64,000 nucleotides of DNA from the NCBI RefSeq assembly GCF_947179515.1, contig NC_067474.1:94305324-94369323 (forward strand), given 5' to 3'. The DNA is from Apodemus sylvaticus (lineage: Eukaryota > Chordata > Mammalia > Rodentia > Muridae). Position numbers and translations under genes: made by a program. The notes beneath the pieces were generated by a model. That model did not search any database. It was not told where the DNA came from and saw only the letters and a list, made by a program, of their open reading frames with translations. This document shows positions 1 through 12,514 of the stretch, in pieces; position 1 is the stretch's first letter; each line of letters starts with the position of its first letter.

Positions 1-3000
1 GTGAGCCGGCTCCAGGAGGGAAAATTTTGTTGCCAAGCCTGACAACTTGACTTCTATCTTCCACTTAGTGGGAAGAAAGAACTGAATCGTGCAAGTTGTC
101 TCCAGATTACACACTCACTCTGAGAGTCATGCACAATAAATATGTAATTTAATAAAAAGCAAAATAATCCATCAAAAATGTTTGAAAACGGTGCTATTCA
201 TGAGCTCCAAGGCCAGACAAAAAGAGTTGGTGTTTGTTTTCTTTCAAAGACTATTTGCTCAAACTCTCCCCACCCTGCCCCCTTTCCTCCCAAGGGTTGC
301 TGCTCTTAATGTTTAGCAGACCAGTTACAGCGACAATTTTAGAATAAATTCTATCAAATACAGCTTTCGCTGATTTGTGAAATTTAGATAGAAGTTTCCA
401 GGGCTGATGATTTTAATGGTTATCTCAATTTATCAGGAATCTGGATTATTTTTAACCTTTCACAGCCATTTTCAGAGGCTGGCCTTTCTCCCTTGATAAG
501 CATGGGCGTGACAGATTTGGTTGAACTTGAGACACATGATCCTCTTCAAAAGCAGGGAGGGAAGGGAGGTGCAGTCTCTTCAAATACAACCTTCTGTCCA
601 TTTGGAAAACAGAATAAAACAAAACAAAACATTATCTCTAGGAGCATCTCATTCTCTGTCCCTTCCCTAAGAGTATTTCCCCTACTATGGATGGCCTCAG
701 CCGAGGTTTTTTTTTTTCTAGGATACATAATGTAGTTCTGAGTAAAGTCTGAATGTATGGAACGATATTACCCCATTGCCTGTGTGATGGCAAACGTTTC
801 CTCTCAATGTGCCATACAACAGGATGAGGTTCCTTGCAGCCTTAGCTTCTCATGATGACCTGTAGCACTGAGTACTGACACCCACAGTGCAGAAAGCTGC
901 ACCCTACATTCTCCAGCAAGTTTATCTGGATCTATCATTTATACCATTGGTTGTTGCTGCAGTAAATCAAAATGAAAACCCTCACTAGTAGAGTCTTCTG
1001 GAGACTTTCAGTCTTTCCAATGGCGCATAAGTGCAAGGCTTTCCTAATTAGGTAGTGGTGAAAAATTAAGGAGGTGGAACTAGGCCATTAGAGTGTGTCC
1101 TTGAAAGGATTATTGGGACCCTGGCTCCTCTTCTTCCTGTCTCTTTGGTTCTTCACTTCTGTGAGGTGGACAGACCCTCTACCATATACTGGCACCATGA
1201 TGTGCTGTGCTATCACAGATCCAAAGGCCATGGTGTCAACCAACACTGGACTGAAAAACTGAAATTGTGAGCCTAAACAAACCTTGTCTGCTCTAAGTTG
1301 ATGTTTGTCAGCTGGTTTTTCAAAATGGTGGGAAGCTTAACATAAAATCCCAATAGTTTACTCTTCTTATAACCTGGACAAGTTCTGTGTCATGTCTGTT
1401 AGTCTTGAAATCATAGGCTTCTTGAGAGACACAGAGATCAGGAAAATGAATATATGACAATAATACTATCTGTTTTTATTTTTAGAGGCAGGGGGAACAC
1501 ATGTGCCATGGCATTAGTGTGAAAGTCAAAAGACAAGGTAAGGCAAGGTTCTCTCCGTCCACCCAGTGGGTCCTGAAGTTCAAACTCTGGCTCTCAGGCT
1601 TGACTTCAGGACTCCTTTTACCCACTGTGGTCTTTTCCACCTGTTTGAAAATACTAGTCTTTATTGTATCTCTTACTCTCTATTGATTAGGCAACAACAG
1701 TATCTGAGAATAAATAAATTTTAGAAATTAAAAATAAACATCATTCATTTAAGATGAAGAAGGGCCATAAGGATATAATGAGCTAGTTTGTGTTACTAAA
1801 CAGAGCACTTCCTTCTGGTTCTATACACCATTTAGTGTCTATTAACGGAACCAAGTTCCTCCCAACTCCTTTCTCTTCCCCAGACTGCAGTGGTAACACC
1901 TGGGGCTGGAGAGACTTTTATTGGTCTGTTTGTATCAAAGATAGTGGACTTTTTCCTTTAAAGACTTTGGACATTGAACCTCATTGTTAAATATCAGGTG
2001 AACATCAGATGCTATCAGAAACTACAGTGCCACAAGTTGCAGTTATGTGCTATGTGTTGTAGTTGGCTACACATCATTTTTGGTGTATGGTGTACTGAGA
2101 TGATTGTAGGCTCAATATTAATGAAATTAAGATAGTTGTCATGGCATTTAAGACAAGTTACACCAAGTATTTTAAGCTAGAGGAATTTGGTTTAAAAAAA
2201 ATTACTAGAAGAACAGTCCCTCATTTCCTACCTTCTACCCTGAAGTACGTCCTAAAATCTTCCCCTGAAACAGACATATGCAAGAGTTGGTTGCCCTTTA
2301 ACCCTGGGAGAGGAATGTCCTCTTACAGTACAGTGCCAGGAGAATGCAGGCAAGCATGCCCTGCTGTGTTATCCTGTCTCACACCATTTGGTCATGTTCA
2401 TTTTTGTCCAGTCTTATTTATATATGACTATCCACTTTCATAATAAGATTTATCACCAAAAAATGCATGGTTTTTGAGTATTTCTTTGAGAACTCATTTC
2501 CTTGTGAAGACTTCTTAGATTGTTGTTCTCTTCGTAATTTGCCTTTGTGTGTGTATGTGTGTGTGTGTGTATAGAGGACTAAATTATTAATCAAAAATAC
2601 ATAAGAGAAAAATATTTTTCTTCCCCTGAAGTATATCCAACAATGTTGAGTCAAGTTTAGTCCCAGAAAAGGGTCCACAATAATCCTGTGGATTTATGCT
2701 GGGATTATTAGCAAACATGTCTTAGGGTTTTGATTTCTTTTCTTTCTAGGTAGTACTTTTAGACCACAAAAGTTGTATAAATCAAGCATGGGTATTTGTG
2801 TAAAGAATTTTGTTTGCATGATCACTCAAAGTGTCCAGTAAATATGAGTCATTATTAAATAAATGCAATCCTTAATTGAAAGCAACATTGATTAAAGTGA
2901 TACACTCACTGCTCACCACTCATCTCTGGGCACACTGCAGTGGTATGGAGGAAGAAACAAATGCCCAGCATCCACCAAAAAAGCAACTAAGATGTCAGTC

Positions 3001-3170
3001 AATATGGAGCCTTTTCAGTAGCTTCATGGTCAGTGGTACCTGTTGGTTATCTTCTAGCAAAGGGAAAAAGACAAGGTGTTGGTAGTAACTGATGGAATGC
3101 CTGTTGAATAGGATCCCTTGTAAGAAGGGAAGCTTGTTCCACATGTACCTTGTAGAAATAGATCATATAT
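1..3170. other. Single-copy noncoding interval
   Basis: No gene, RNA gene or recognisable transposon was found on either strand. Open frames are short (up to about 100 codons) with no recognisable domain. A short GT tract lies at 2546-2571. A pyrimidine run ending in CAG near 1883 resembles a splice acceptor, but I see no paired donor. Base composition is ordinary AT-rich mammalian DNA. Confidence 0.6.
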
Positions 3171-3174
3171 GTAC

Positions 3175-3300
3175 CGTGGAATGTACACACACATCTCTAC
3201 ACCTGTACACCACACACATATACCCACATACACTTAGGCACTGATCCATGCATGCATAGGTGCACAAACACATGTGCCCATGCACATATACACACATGCC

Positions 3301-3336
<36 letters not shown>

Positions 3337-3375
3337 GACATGTATGAACACACATGAATACATGTACACATACAA
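3175..3375. repeat. CA-rich microsatellite
   Basis: This is alternating CA/TA/CATG sequence with a pure CA core at about 3305-3334 and impure flanks. The Cys/Val-rich minus-strand open frame across it is an artefact of the dinucleotide repeat. The core is probably length-polymorphic. Confidence 0.9.
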
Positions 3376-4188
3376 TAAAAAATAAAGCTGCTATTTGAAG
3401 CTAACTTTCATACCATTACTGATAAGTAATCAATAATTTTTCCTTTTTGTTGGCTATGATGATATAAGCTTATATGCAAAATACTATACAAAAATACTTT
3501 CCTGTTGCATCCAATTTTAACACAATGGTTATAAAAAAGAGGTTTCTAATAAACAACTTTTTAGTCAAGTAGTTTTTAAATGACCCTGAGATTACTCATT
3601 TTTTTTAAAAAAAATAGTAAGTTTGCTAAGAATGACCTACTATCACTTATACCTAATAATTTGGTTTTTGTTTTGCCAAAGGTCATGTACAGTTATAGGA
3701 GCATAGCTGTAGAAAATTTTCCTTTCTGTCTGTTGCTGGCAGTTTCTGGGACTTTTAGAAAGAAAAACAAATGGATCACAAGATAATGCAAGAGCGATCA
3801 AAGCAAGTCCTTCTGTCAACAGGGCGATTCATGCAAATCTCTGAACACCAAAGGCTTTCCTCCAGCTTAGGAAGTCTGCAAGAGGATCCCTTTGAAAAAA
3901 ACACATGTCCTAGAAATCAGCTTCTGACTTCTGGATGTATAGCTTCTACTCTTTGCTATTCGAGGTATGGCCAGCAAACCACCAGCCTCAGTGGCTTATC
4001 AGAAGGCCTAAGTCTAGATCCAGAGAACCACAATCAACATTTAAACAAGATAGGCTGGTGAATCCAAAGCACAGTGACTTTGGGGTTACCATAGCACTGT
4101 CTAATCAGACAGCTAAAGGGAAGCACAGCTGAGACCCTTGTTTCAGAGATTTCTTATACAGTAGGGTTGGTCTCTTATGCATGTTAAA
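3376..4188. other. Single-copy noncoding interval
   Basis: I recognise no gene or repeat family here. Open frames of 65-96 codons overlap near 3771-4132 in different frames; neither shows a recognisable domain or exon boundaries. Confidence 0.5.
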
Positions 4189-4314
4189 TGAACATCTCTC
4201 TCTCTCCCTCCCTCCTTCCCTCCCTCTCCCTCTCTCTCTCTCTCTCACAGACACACATACACACATACACACACACTCAAACACATACAACACATACACA
4301 TTCACATACACATA

Positions 4315-4345
<31 letters not shown>

Positions 4346-4440
4346 TTTCTCTCAGTTTCTTTTCCTCACCCTCTCCTTTAACTTTCTCCTTCTCTCCCTC
4401 CTTCTCCTCTTTCTTCTCTCCCTCCCTTGCTCCCAGTTCT
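4189..4440. repeat. Compound CT / CA / CT-rich microsatellite
   Basis: A CT/CCCT-rich block (about 4194-4247) runs into CA/CATA repeats (about 4248-4345) and then a second pyrimidine-rich block (about 4346-4440). The overlapping Ser/Leu, Thr/His and Arg/Glu open frames are translations of the repeat. Such tracts can adopt triplex (CT) or Z-form (CA) DNA. Confidence 0.9.
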
Positions 4441-5778
4441 GCCTCTCTTCCTTTTCTTCCTCTCAAGATTTTGTTATGACAGCTCAAAGGTACTTATTCC
4501 TTACAACTCAGGGCAGAATTCCACAAAAAACATGCCTTGATATAAGAAAAAGAAAAGGCTAACAAATAGTGCCAGGATCAGTGTGTTCTTTTAGAAGTAA
4601 GATACAAAAGATAACCTAAACTGTATATGACACTGATAAGTCCAAGATCTAATCTATCACTTGAATTTTTTCTATCAACAATTTCTTGAGCAACCCTGGA
4701 TCCCTGTCCTTTAAAACATATGGTACATTTTAGGCTTGAGAAGATTAGAGCAAGTAAGTTTATGAGGAGGAGACCAACACAGGATGTGTGACAAGTTGAA
4801 ACTAACCTACCTGTTTTTCATCCCTCTAACAGATCATTGACAGAAGAAACTATGTTTAAATGGTGACAACCTCTGAACTCACAGACTGCATTTGGGTGCA
4901 AGTGTATTTAGAGGAGTCTTTGGCATTTAAAGATGAAGGGTATGACTTGTATGTGGAGCAAGCCCCAGGAGGGCTTTGTTTCATAGCGCCAGGCCAGTTT
5001 CAGTTCAGCCTGCACAAATATTTCTTAGGAGCCTTACCATTAGGGAATTGCAAGGAATGCTGCCCCTCTCCTCACGTGACTCAGTAAAAGAGTCACTCCA
5101 AACTGAGGAGGAAATTTTATTTTATAACCAAATTCTCTATGTGGGAACAGAGTAGACTAATTTGATTATTATAAAGTGAAAGGCAACGGGGAGAAACTCA
5201 TTTCCGGCATGGAAAGGGTCTGTCTGCCTTGGTAAAGAAAGGTACACTGGATAGCAATAAAGCCTGTGCAGGGTGGGTAGACCTCCCTCCGTCCCAGTTC
5301 TCAGGGCTGCAGTGAGAAAGGCACAATACAACGGACAGGCTTTCAAGTGCTGCAGCTGTTCAGCCCCCGTGGAGGACCCACTGAGCCGAGGACAGCATTC
5401 CAATACCCTGGCAAACCTCAAGGTCTAGAGCCGAATTAATTTCCTGAAATCTATCAAAAATTGTAGAGTCATGCATATAAAGTCCACACATATTTGAAAT
5501 TACAATAGCTTAACAATTATTTGAAAGAGGAAGCACACACAGCTTACTTTGTCCTTTTTTTGTAGATTCCTCTGCTCCTTTGGGCTTAAACTTAAATACA
5601 TCCCACCCTCCCCACCCTCCTCACCCTCCACACCGAGGTTGGCTTCAGTGATTTCAGCTTCCTGAAGTTTGGCACAATCCGAGTCTCATTGTGTTGAGAT
5701 GCTTATGTAGATTGCCATGTGAATGCCAGTCCCCTACATCCTTTCTCCATTCTGACTTCCTTTTATAAGACTAAAAGG
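4441..5778. other. Single-copy noncoding interval with a GC-richer patch
   Basis: No repeat family was recognised. Positions 5150-5430 are visibly richer in G+C than the surroundings and carry a 94-codon minus-strand open frame (5137-5421) without a recognisable domain. On the minus strand an AATAAA-like A/T stretch lies just beyond the frame, near 5110-5125. A degraded processed transcript or an old LTR are both possible. No intron signals or poly(A) tail were seen. Confidence 0.4.
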
Positions 5779-5801
5779 TATATGTATGTATGTGTATATA
5801 T

Positions 5802-5832
<31 letters not shown>

Positions 5833-5850
5833 TGTATATGTATATGTATA
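5779..5850. repeat. TA/TGTA microsatellite
   Basis: TATG, TATA and CATA units surround a pure TA run of roughly 20 bases near 5810-5832. It is simple sequence, probably length-variable. Confidence 0.9.
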
Positions 5851-5938
5851 AATTTTAGGGGAACTTTTTAAGTTTCTTGATAAGGTAGGTTTACAGAGAG
5901 TTGGCAAACCACATGAGATCAGATTCCGGGTTTATGAC

Positions 5939-5953
5939 TTTCTTTTATTTTCT
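5939..5953. repeat. Target-site duplication, left copy (L1 5954-7362)
   Basis: A 15-base pyrimidine-rich sequence, tttcttttattttct, recurs at 7363-7377 with one T/C difference. It brackets the whole inverted-plus-direct L1 structure, so both halves entered in a single event. Confidence 0.8.
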
Positions 5954-7362
5954 TTCTTTTTTTTTATTTGATATATTTTTTATTTACATTTCAAATGATT
6001 TCCCCTTTTCTGGCCCCCCACTCCCCGAAAGTCACATAAGCCCCCTTCCCTCCCCCTGTTCTCCCATCCACCCCTTCCCATTTCCCTGTTCTGATTTTGC
6101 CCTATACTGCTACACTGAGTCTCTCCAGAACCAGGGGCCACTCCTCTGCTCTTCTTGTACCTCATTTGATGTGTGGAATTGGTTTTGGGTATTCCAATTT
6201 TCTAGGCTAATATCCACTTATTAGTGAGTGCATACCATGATTGATCTTTTGAGACTGGGTTACCTCACTTAGTATGATGTTCCCCAGTTCCATCCATTTG
6301 TCTAAGAATTTCATGAATTCATTGTTTCTAATGGCTGAATAGTACTCCATTGTGTAGATATACCACATTTTTTGCATCTATTCTTCCACTGAGGGATACC
6401 TGGGTTCTTTCCAGCTTCTGGCTATTATAAATAGGGCTGCTATGAACATAGTGGAACATGTATCCTTATTACATGCTGGGGAATTCTCTGGGTATATGCC
6501 CAGGAGTGGTATAGCAGGATCCTCCGGAAGTGACATGCCCAGTTTTCTGAGGAACCGCCAGACTGATTTCCAGAGTGGTTGCACCAATTTGCAATCCCAC
6601 CATAGTGGAGGAGTGTTCCTCTTTCTCCACATCCTCACCAACACCTTCTGTATCCTGAATTTTTAATCTTAGCCATTCTTACTGGTGTAAGGTGAAATCT
6701 CAGGGTTGTTTCAAACTATCATTATTTGCAGATGATATGATAGTCTACCTAAGTGACCCAAAAAACTCCACTAGAGAACTCCTACATCTGATAAACAGCT
6801 TCAGCAAAGTGGCAGGTTATAAAATCAACTCAAGCAAATCAGTAGCCAATGGAAAAAAGATAGCCTTTTCAACAAATGGTGCTGTTTCAACTGGAGGTCA
6901 GCATGCAGAAGAATGCAAATTGATCCATCCTTATATTCTTGTACTAAGCTCAACTCCAAATGGATCAAGGACCTCAACATAAAGCTAGACACTCTGAAGG
7001 TAATAGAAAAGAAACTAGGGAAGATCCTTGAGGATATCAGTACAGGGGGAAAGTTCCTGACCAGAACACCAATAGCGTATGCTCTAAGATCAAGAATTGA
7101 CAAATGGGACCTCATAAAATTACAAAGTTTCTGTAAGGCAAAGGACACCATCAAAAGGACAAATCGGCAACTAACAAATTGGGAAAAGATCTTCACCAAC
7201 CCTACATCCGATAGAGGGCTAATATCCAATATATACAAAGAACTCAAGAAGTTAGACCCCAGAAAACCAAATAAACCTATTAAAAATGGGGTACAGAGCT
7301 AAACAAAGAATTTTCTCCTGAAGAACTTCGGATGGCTGAGAAGCATCTTTAAAAATGCTCGA
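5954..7362 (-). mobile_element. L1 (LINE-1), minus strand, with twin-primed inverted 5' half
   Basis: The left part (5954-about 6710) is a minus-strand mouse L1 3' end: poly(T) tail, 3' UTR, then the ORF2 C-terminus including the Cys-rich region. At about 6711 the orientation flips: 6711-7362 is plus-strand ORF2 starting at the reverse-transcriptase FADD block. A 3' part in element sense preceded by an inverted upstream part is the signature of twin priming during L1 integration. The insertion is flanked by 15-base near-identical duplications (5939-5953 and 7363-7377, one mismatch). The inverted half has also lost about 553 bp between its RT region and the segment after 6847. It is dead: no intact ORF and no 5' end. 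Confidence 0.9.
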
Positions 7363-7377
7363 TTTCTTTCATTTTCT
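7363..7377. repeat. Target-site duplication, right copy (L1 5954-7362)
   Basis: The partner of 5939-5953: tttctttcattttct, 14 of 15 bases identical. It directly follows the inverted ORF2 segment, which marks the 5' boundary of the minus-strand insertion. Confidence 0.8.
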
Positions 7378-8708
7378 AACTGTACAGACACAGGTGAGTT
7401 GTACAGGTATGAGAATGTTATGGCATAGGTGGCATCTTTGTACTCTGTAAAATTCGGATGTTTTTTTCCTGAGACATTGTAGTGAGATTTTTTTTTTTTA
7501 GGTGATTCTAAATATTCTTTTGGGTGGCCTCATTCATTACTGAGAGTTAAGAAACTGGTAAGTGCTTCTCGGGTTGATTGCTTCCGGTTTCATCCTGAGG
7601 GATATTGTACTAATCAACAACTTCTTAGGATAGAAGTGTGTAAGCATGCTCTGGCATTTGTGCTCATCTCTGAAGTTCATGGAGGTAGACTTAGCCACTG
7701 TCGGGGCACTTTCATGATCTCATGACCCATTCTTTCTTTTTGTTGGTTTGTTTCCCTCAGCCTCATCCATTAGTATTGAGATTTCTTATCCTCCTTTCCC
7801 CCCAGCAACCCCTGCAGAACCCAGCTTCCTCTGCAAAACCCAGCTTCTAGTACTTGTCCTTCATACCACCCAGCATGATGACATGTGGCATAATGTGACT
7901 CAGTAAATTAAAATGGGTCTGGTGAGGAGAAGGGGGTCACCCCAACACACTCTAGAGGATCTCACAATCATCCTGAGACCTCAAGTGTCTCTGGATCCCC
8001 AGGCCTCCTACTGCAGTACTTTTGAGAGTGATTTATTCTGAAAGGATGGGAATTCTTCCTTGAGCCATTTATTCTATTAAAACTGGCAAGGTACACCTAA
8101 CCTACCACCTTATACGCAGTGAATATTTCCTTTACTCTGGAATTTACAGTGGATGATGGGAAGATAGTGTAGGGATCTCTTGGGTTTGTAGAATACAGAA
8201 TTAATGACCTATTTCATTGAGCAGTTATAAAGTATTCAGAGTGAATTCACCCCCCCCACCCCCAGATGAGTAGATTTCCTGACTTTATCTATAACATAGT
8301 ATCTAGTTTCCTTTGAAAGGTACTTATATAATATATGACTAATAATGAGTAGACTCTCACTATTCTAAGTACCAGTTCTAAGTCACGGTACTTCTATCTT
8401 CTCTGAAATAGAAGTATTGCTCATATGGAAGGGGCATAATTTTGATTGTCAATATATTTTATTCTTAATAGCACATCAAATTAATGTTCTATTTTTACAA
8501 AGTTATCTTAAATTTGAAAAAGCACAACTCTGACAGTTTCTGTTTAAAGAGTTCTTTCCTTTCAAATCTATCATTAAATAGAAGTCACAGGCTGTCTCCA
8601 CATTTTGTGCTTCAAAGCAAAATCAATTGAAAGTAAAATCACAAAATAATAGAAGGTAAGGGAAAGAAAAATTATCTTGACAATATAAGAGCTCTATTTA
8701 TTGTCCCA
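7378..8708. other. Single-copy noncoding interval
   Basis: I see no gene or transposon. It contains a short C-run with CCCCCACC pattern near 8251-8266 and ordinary AT-rich sequence. No long open frame is present on either strand. Confidence 0.55.
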
Positions 8709-8722
8709 GACTGTGAGCTCTT

Positions 8723-8901
8723 CTTTTTGGGGATTTGGTTTTTTATTTTATTTTATTTTTTTTTTGACAGGGTTTCTCAGTGTAGCCCTGACTATCCCGG
8801 AGCTCACTCTGTAGACCAGGCTGGCCTCGAACTCAGAAATCTGCCTGCCTCTGCCTCCCAGAGTGCTGGGATTACAGGCATGTGCCACCACTGCCCGGCA
8901 T
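8723..8901 (-). mobile_element. B1 SINE (7SL-derived), minus strand
   Basis: Reading the minus strand gives the B1 body: a CCGGGCAGTGGTGGCAC-like start near 8899, then the typical B1 middle, ending in an A-rich tail that appears here as TTTTA repeats (about 8740-8764). It is flanked by a perfect 14-base duplication gactgtgagctctt at 8709-8722 and 8902-8915. B1 is a non-autonomous RNA polymerase III-transcribed SINE mobilised by the L1 machinery. The well-preserved sequence and perfect duplication suggest fairly recent insertion. Confidence 0.95.
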
Positions 8902-8915
8902 GACTGTGAGCTCTT

Positions 8916-9709
8916 GTACTGAGGTTTCTTCTCTGTTAAAGCCTCCTTGAAGTATCTTTAATACAGGGCTTTATCTTTGCAGATAGTAAACCATAGTTGT
9001 CAAATAACCACCAATGATGCTACATTTCCACTTCCAAGAAGAAACACAGCTTGTGTAGGGCCGACATACAGTCACACCGATCACTGACTGCTCTAGTGAA
9101 AGTACGCAAAGGCCTGAATCAGCTGTGCCAGGCTCATCTCTGCCAGCGTCCTGATAATGAAATAGAGTTAGTTTTCCTAACTAGACTTCAAGTATGTGTA
9201 CAAAGGTCTTACTGCGGTGCTCTGCTCACTCACTATGTTTAATCTTTGTCAATATTTGTTCTAGGTCTTGAACAAAGATGGGAGGATGTGAGAGGAAAGG
9301 TTTATTGGATATCAGTCAACTATAAGCTTTCAAGGCTATTGACCCAGCAGGAATGAAAGATGGATACAAAGAATCCAAACTTCCATCCGCACAGTGACAT
9401 TTGTCTGTTTTCCTGCCTGTACAGAAACCTCACCTATTGATGGGCTTTGGTATTAGTGTGAACTTTGTCCTTTCAATAAAATCCTTGAAATTCAGTGGGT
9501 ATCACTTTTTTTACAGAAAGGTTTTAATAAATATATTTATCAGACTATTAAAAATATATGTTTTTTTCCAAATGGCCTATCAGAAGTATTTATTTATATT
9601 GGTGTTGTATTCTATTAGGCTATAGCAAAAGTCTGAGGCATAAACATAATTAAAACATCATTTCTAAGTTTAAAATATACTCACTAGAGAAGCATCACCT
9701 CAGGACATT
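8916..9709. other. Single-copy noncoding interval
   Basis: No recognised repeat or gene. The open frames at 9051-9242 and 9401-9625 are 63 and 74 codons with no recognisable motif, splice context or poly(A) tail. Confidence 0.5.
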
Positions 9710-9723
9710 TTCATGCTACTCTT

Positions 9724-10432
9724 TTTTTTTATTCGATATATTTTTTATTTACATTTCAAATGATTTCCCCTTTTCTGGCTTCCCACTCCCCGAAAGTCCC
9801 ATAAGCCCTCTTCCCTCCCCCTCCATCCCCCCTTCCCACTTCCTTGTTCTTGTATTGCCCTATACTGCTACATTGAGTCTTTCCATAACCAGGGGCCACT
9901 CCTCTGTTCTTCTTGGACATCATGTGATATGTGGATTATGTTTTGGGTATTCCAACTTGGGTATCCAATTAGATATAGGCTAATATCCACTTATTAGTGA
10001 GTACATACCATGATTGATCTTTTGAGACTGGGTTACCTCACTTAGTATGATGTTCTCCAGCTCCATCCATTTGTCTAAGAATTTCATGAATTCATTGTTT
10101 CTAATGGCTGAATAGTACTCCATAGTGAATATATAAATTTTTTGTATCCATTCCTCCATTGAGGGATACTTGGGTTCTTTCCAACTTCTGGCTATTATCA
10201 ATAGGGCTGCTATGAACATAGTGGAGCACGTATCCTTATTACATGCTGGGGAATCCTCTGGGTTCCCAGAGGTGGTATAGCAGGATCCTCCAGAAGTGAT
10301 GTGCCCAGTTTTCTGAGGAACTGCCAGACTGATTTCCAGAGTGGTTGTACCAATTTGCAACCACACCAGCAGTGGAGGAGTGTTCCTCTTTCTCCACATC
10401 CTCGCCAACATCTGCTGTCTCCTGAGTTTCGG
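9724..10432 (-). mobile_element. 5'-truncated L1 3' end, minus strand
   Basis: It starts with poly(T) and the complement of the mouse L1 3' UTR, then the ORF2 C-terminal region up to the CGERGTLLHC block near 10400, where the element is truncated. The flanking duplication is 14 bases with one mismatch: ttcatgctactctt (9710-9723) and ttcatggtactctt (10433-10446). ORF2 is damaged by a small deletion near 10261-10270, which removes part of the segment encoding LLGIYPEDSP, and by stops. At about 0.7 kb it is a typical dead-on-arrival L1 insertion. Confidence 0.93.
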
Positions 10433-10446
10433 TTCATGGTACTCTT

Positions 10447-11362
10447 GAAAGCGTCTTCCTTGGTTGAATAGAGGATTTCTTTTAATAGGAAAATTTAGTT
10501 AAAATCTTTAACTCTTAAACTTGTCTCAATAGATTTGTTTGCACACTCATATATACATCTATATAATTACCTTCTTCAAGAAGAAGGGTTTCTTTCATAT
10601 ATCTAATTCTTGAAAAAATATGTGTCTTAAAATAGATAAGACATAGTTGAATGATTGATGTTTTTCTTGTTTGTGGTTAAAACAATGAGGACTATCCTTG
10701 CCAGTTCTATCTTAGATGGAAAAGAGGGCGTTGATGTGAACCACCATAGGTTGGTTGTTCATGCTGTTTTAGGATCACCTCAGAACTTTTCATAGCTTAT
10801 TTAATATTCATATCTATATTAAATAACAATTATTACTAAGTATTTCCTGTAGACAGAGGATGTCAGGCCTGCAGATTCTGTGTGTAACTTTTTCTTGATA
10901 GTGTTTGCATTATTATTTTTAAAGAAAAACATTCTTTCCTATGCTCTCAGATTGGGTATTTGGCCAGGGGCAGGAGCAATTATTTAATCTTATTGCTTGA
11001 ACTCTACAGCCTCAATTTGTATGAATTCATCAGATGAAGGTGACTTGAACTCCCAGGTCTTGAAAGCAGAGAATAGGTTATATTTGATAAATTAGAAGAT
11101 GGGAAGACAGAAATAAATTGGTGACAGGGCAGGGTAGTGTGACAGCATAGCTCAGGTATGACTGCTGACCCCAATGTCTGCAAATGGCATTCATACAAGA
11201 CAGTATATTCCTGTTGAATGGTTTCTTGGTTTTAAGAAGCTTCAGGCTAACAGGAAATGTTCTAACAATTTATGATTGTTTTTAATTATTGAAATTAATA
11301 TATTTGTTATAAATTCTTGAGAATCTGAGAGCTATAGATCTGGATTTTTATGTATTTATTTG
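10447..11362. other. Single-copy noncoding interval
   Basis: Nothing recognisable. The sequence is AT-rich with no long open frame and no microsatellite worth recording. Confidence 0.55.
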
Positions 11363-11509
11363 ATTTTTTTTCAAGACAGGGTTTTTCTGAATAATCCTGG
11401 CTATCTTAGAACTCATGCTGTAGACCAGTCTGGCCTTGAACTTAGAGATCCACCTGCCTCTGTCTCCCAAGTACTAGGATTAAAGGTGTGCACCACTATC
11501 ACCAGGCTT
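11363..11509 (-). mobile_element. B1 SINE, minus strand
   Basis: The complement of a B1 monomer: poly(T) then ttcaagacagggttt at the tail side, ending near accaggctt at the 5' side. It diverges more from the young B1 pattern than the copy at 8723, so it is older. I could not find a clear target-site duplication. The short plus-strand open frame through it has no coding meaning. Confidence 0.9.
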
Positions 11510-12233
11510 GGACTTTCATTTTTAAATTTTAAAATTGTCATGATGTGGCTTTGAGTATGTCTGAGATGATGACCACTTTACTGAAATTCTTTATTGGGAA
11601 TGTGTAACTTCTGCATAGCCCTTTCAGAATGATGAAGCTAGTTTAGTTTAGTGATATGCTGAGATGGAACTTTCACCTAGGTTTCTCTAAAGCATCCTAT
11701 GCAGGCAAAATAACTTGCCTTTCTTCAAGATTTCTACAGAAAAAGAATTGGGTCCAGTTCAGAGAAGAAAAGTATTGGAAATGTGTCATGGGACAAGGAG
11801 AATCAGTTAGATGTAATTAGGGAGAAAGTGTGGAGACAAGAGTGAAAAGCAACAGGTTTGGTGCAGTGTGAGGGGAAGCCTGAGTTATAGAATGCAAACT
11901 GCCCATTTCTCTCCCAGTGAATAAGTTGTGCAATAACCTTTACCATAATTTTATGATTATATTAACTAGAGCAATATTCAAAGTGTAGATTGTAGAAATA
12001 TTTAGCATTGTTTACCTTTGATGAATTTGTGGACAGTGCAATCCCCAACCAATGACCTTTTCATGCAGAATCTGGGCCTCATTACCAAAAGTTACATGTA
12101 AGGGAAAGTAGAATTATGTTGTGGTATTATGATATTACACCTTGAGTGTAATATCTCACTGCTCTGAGATGCCTTTCTATTATTGACAATTAAATCATTA
12201 TTCCTTCTACATATAGATACAACCTTAAAACAT

Positions 12234-12235
<2 letters not shown>
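11510..12235. other. Single-copy noncoding interval
   Basis: No gene or repeat family recognised; no open frame of note. Confidence 0.5.
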
Positions 12236-12281
<46 letters not shown>

Positions 12282-12284
12282 TGT
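12236..12284. repeat. GT dinucleotide microsatellite
   Basis: An almost pure GT run of about 40 bases with one TTTG interruption near its right end. It abuts the B4-type SINE that follows, a common place for dinucleotide growth. Confidence 0.95.
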
Positions 12285-12514
12285 AGATCAAAGGTCAACC
12301 CTGGATGTCAGCCTCCTCCTTTGAGACAGTATATTTTACTGGCCCAGAACTTGCCAACTGGGCTTTCTTGGCTGGCTATGGGTCCTAGACATCCTCATGT
12401 CTTCACCTCAGCATCATTGGGATTGTAAATACTCCTCACCACACCCAGTGTTTTCACAAGGGTTCCTGGGATTTAACTCTAGTCCTCAGGCTTGTAAGGC
12501 AAGTACTTTATAGA
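12285..12514 (-). mobile_element. B4-type SINE (B1/ID composite), minus strand
   Basis: The layout matches the B4 family complement: a tttgagaca stretch, a central ctggcccagaac and gggattgtaa region, then a right part ending in cttgtaaggcaagtact that is ID/tRNA-like. Many substitutions mark it as old. Family identity comes from recognition of these blocks; a B3 or RSINE label is possible. Confidence 0.65.

Noticed and set aside
1855..1935. Possible exon after a pyrimidine-rich acceptor near 1883
   Set aside because: No convincing donor within a usual exon length and no supporting frame.
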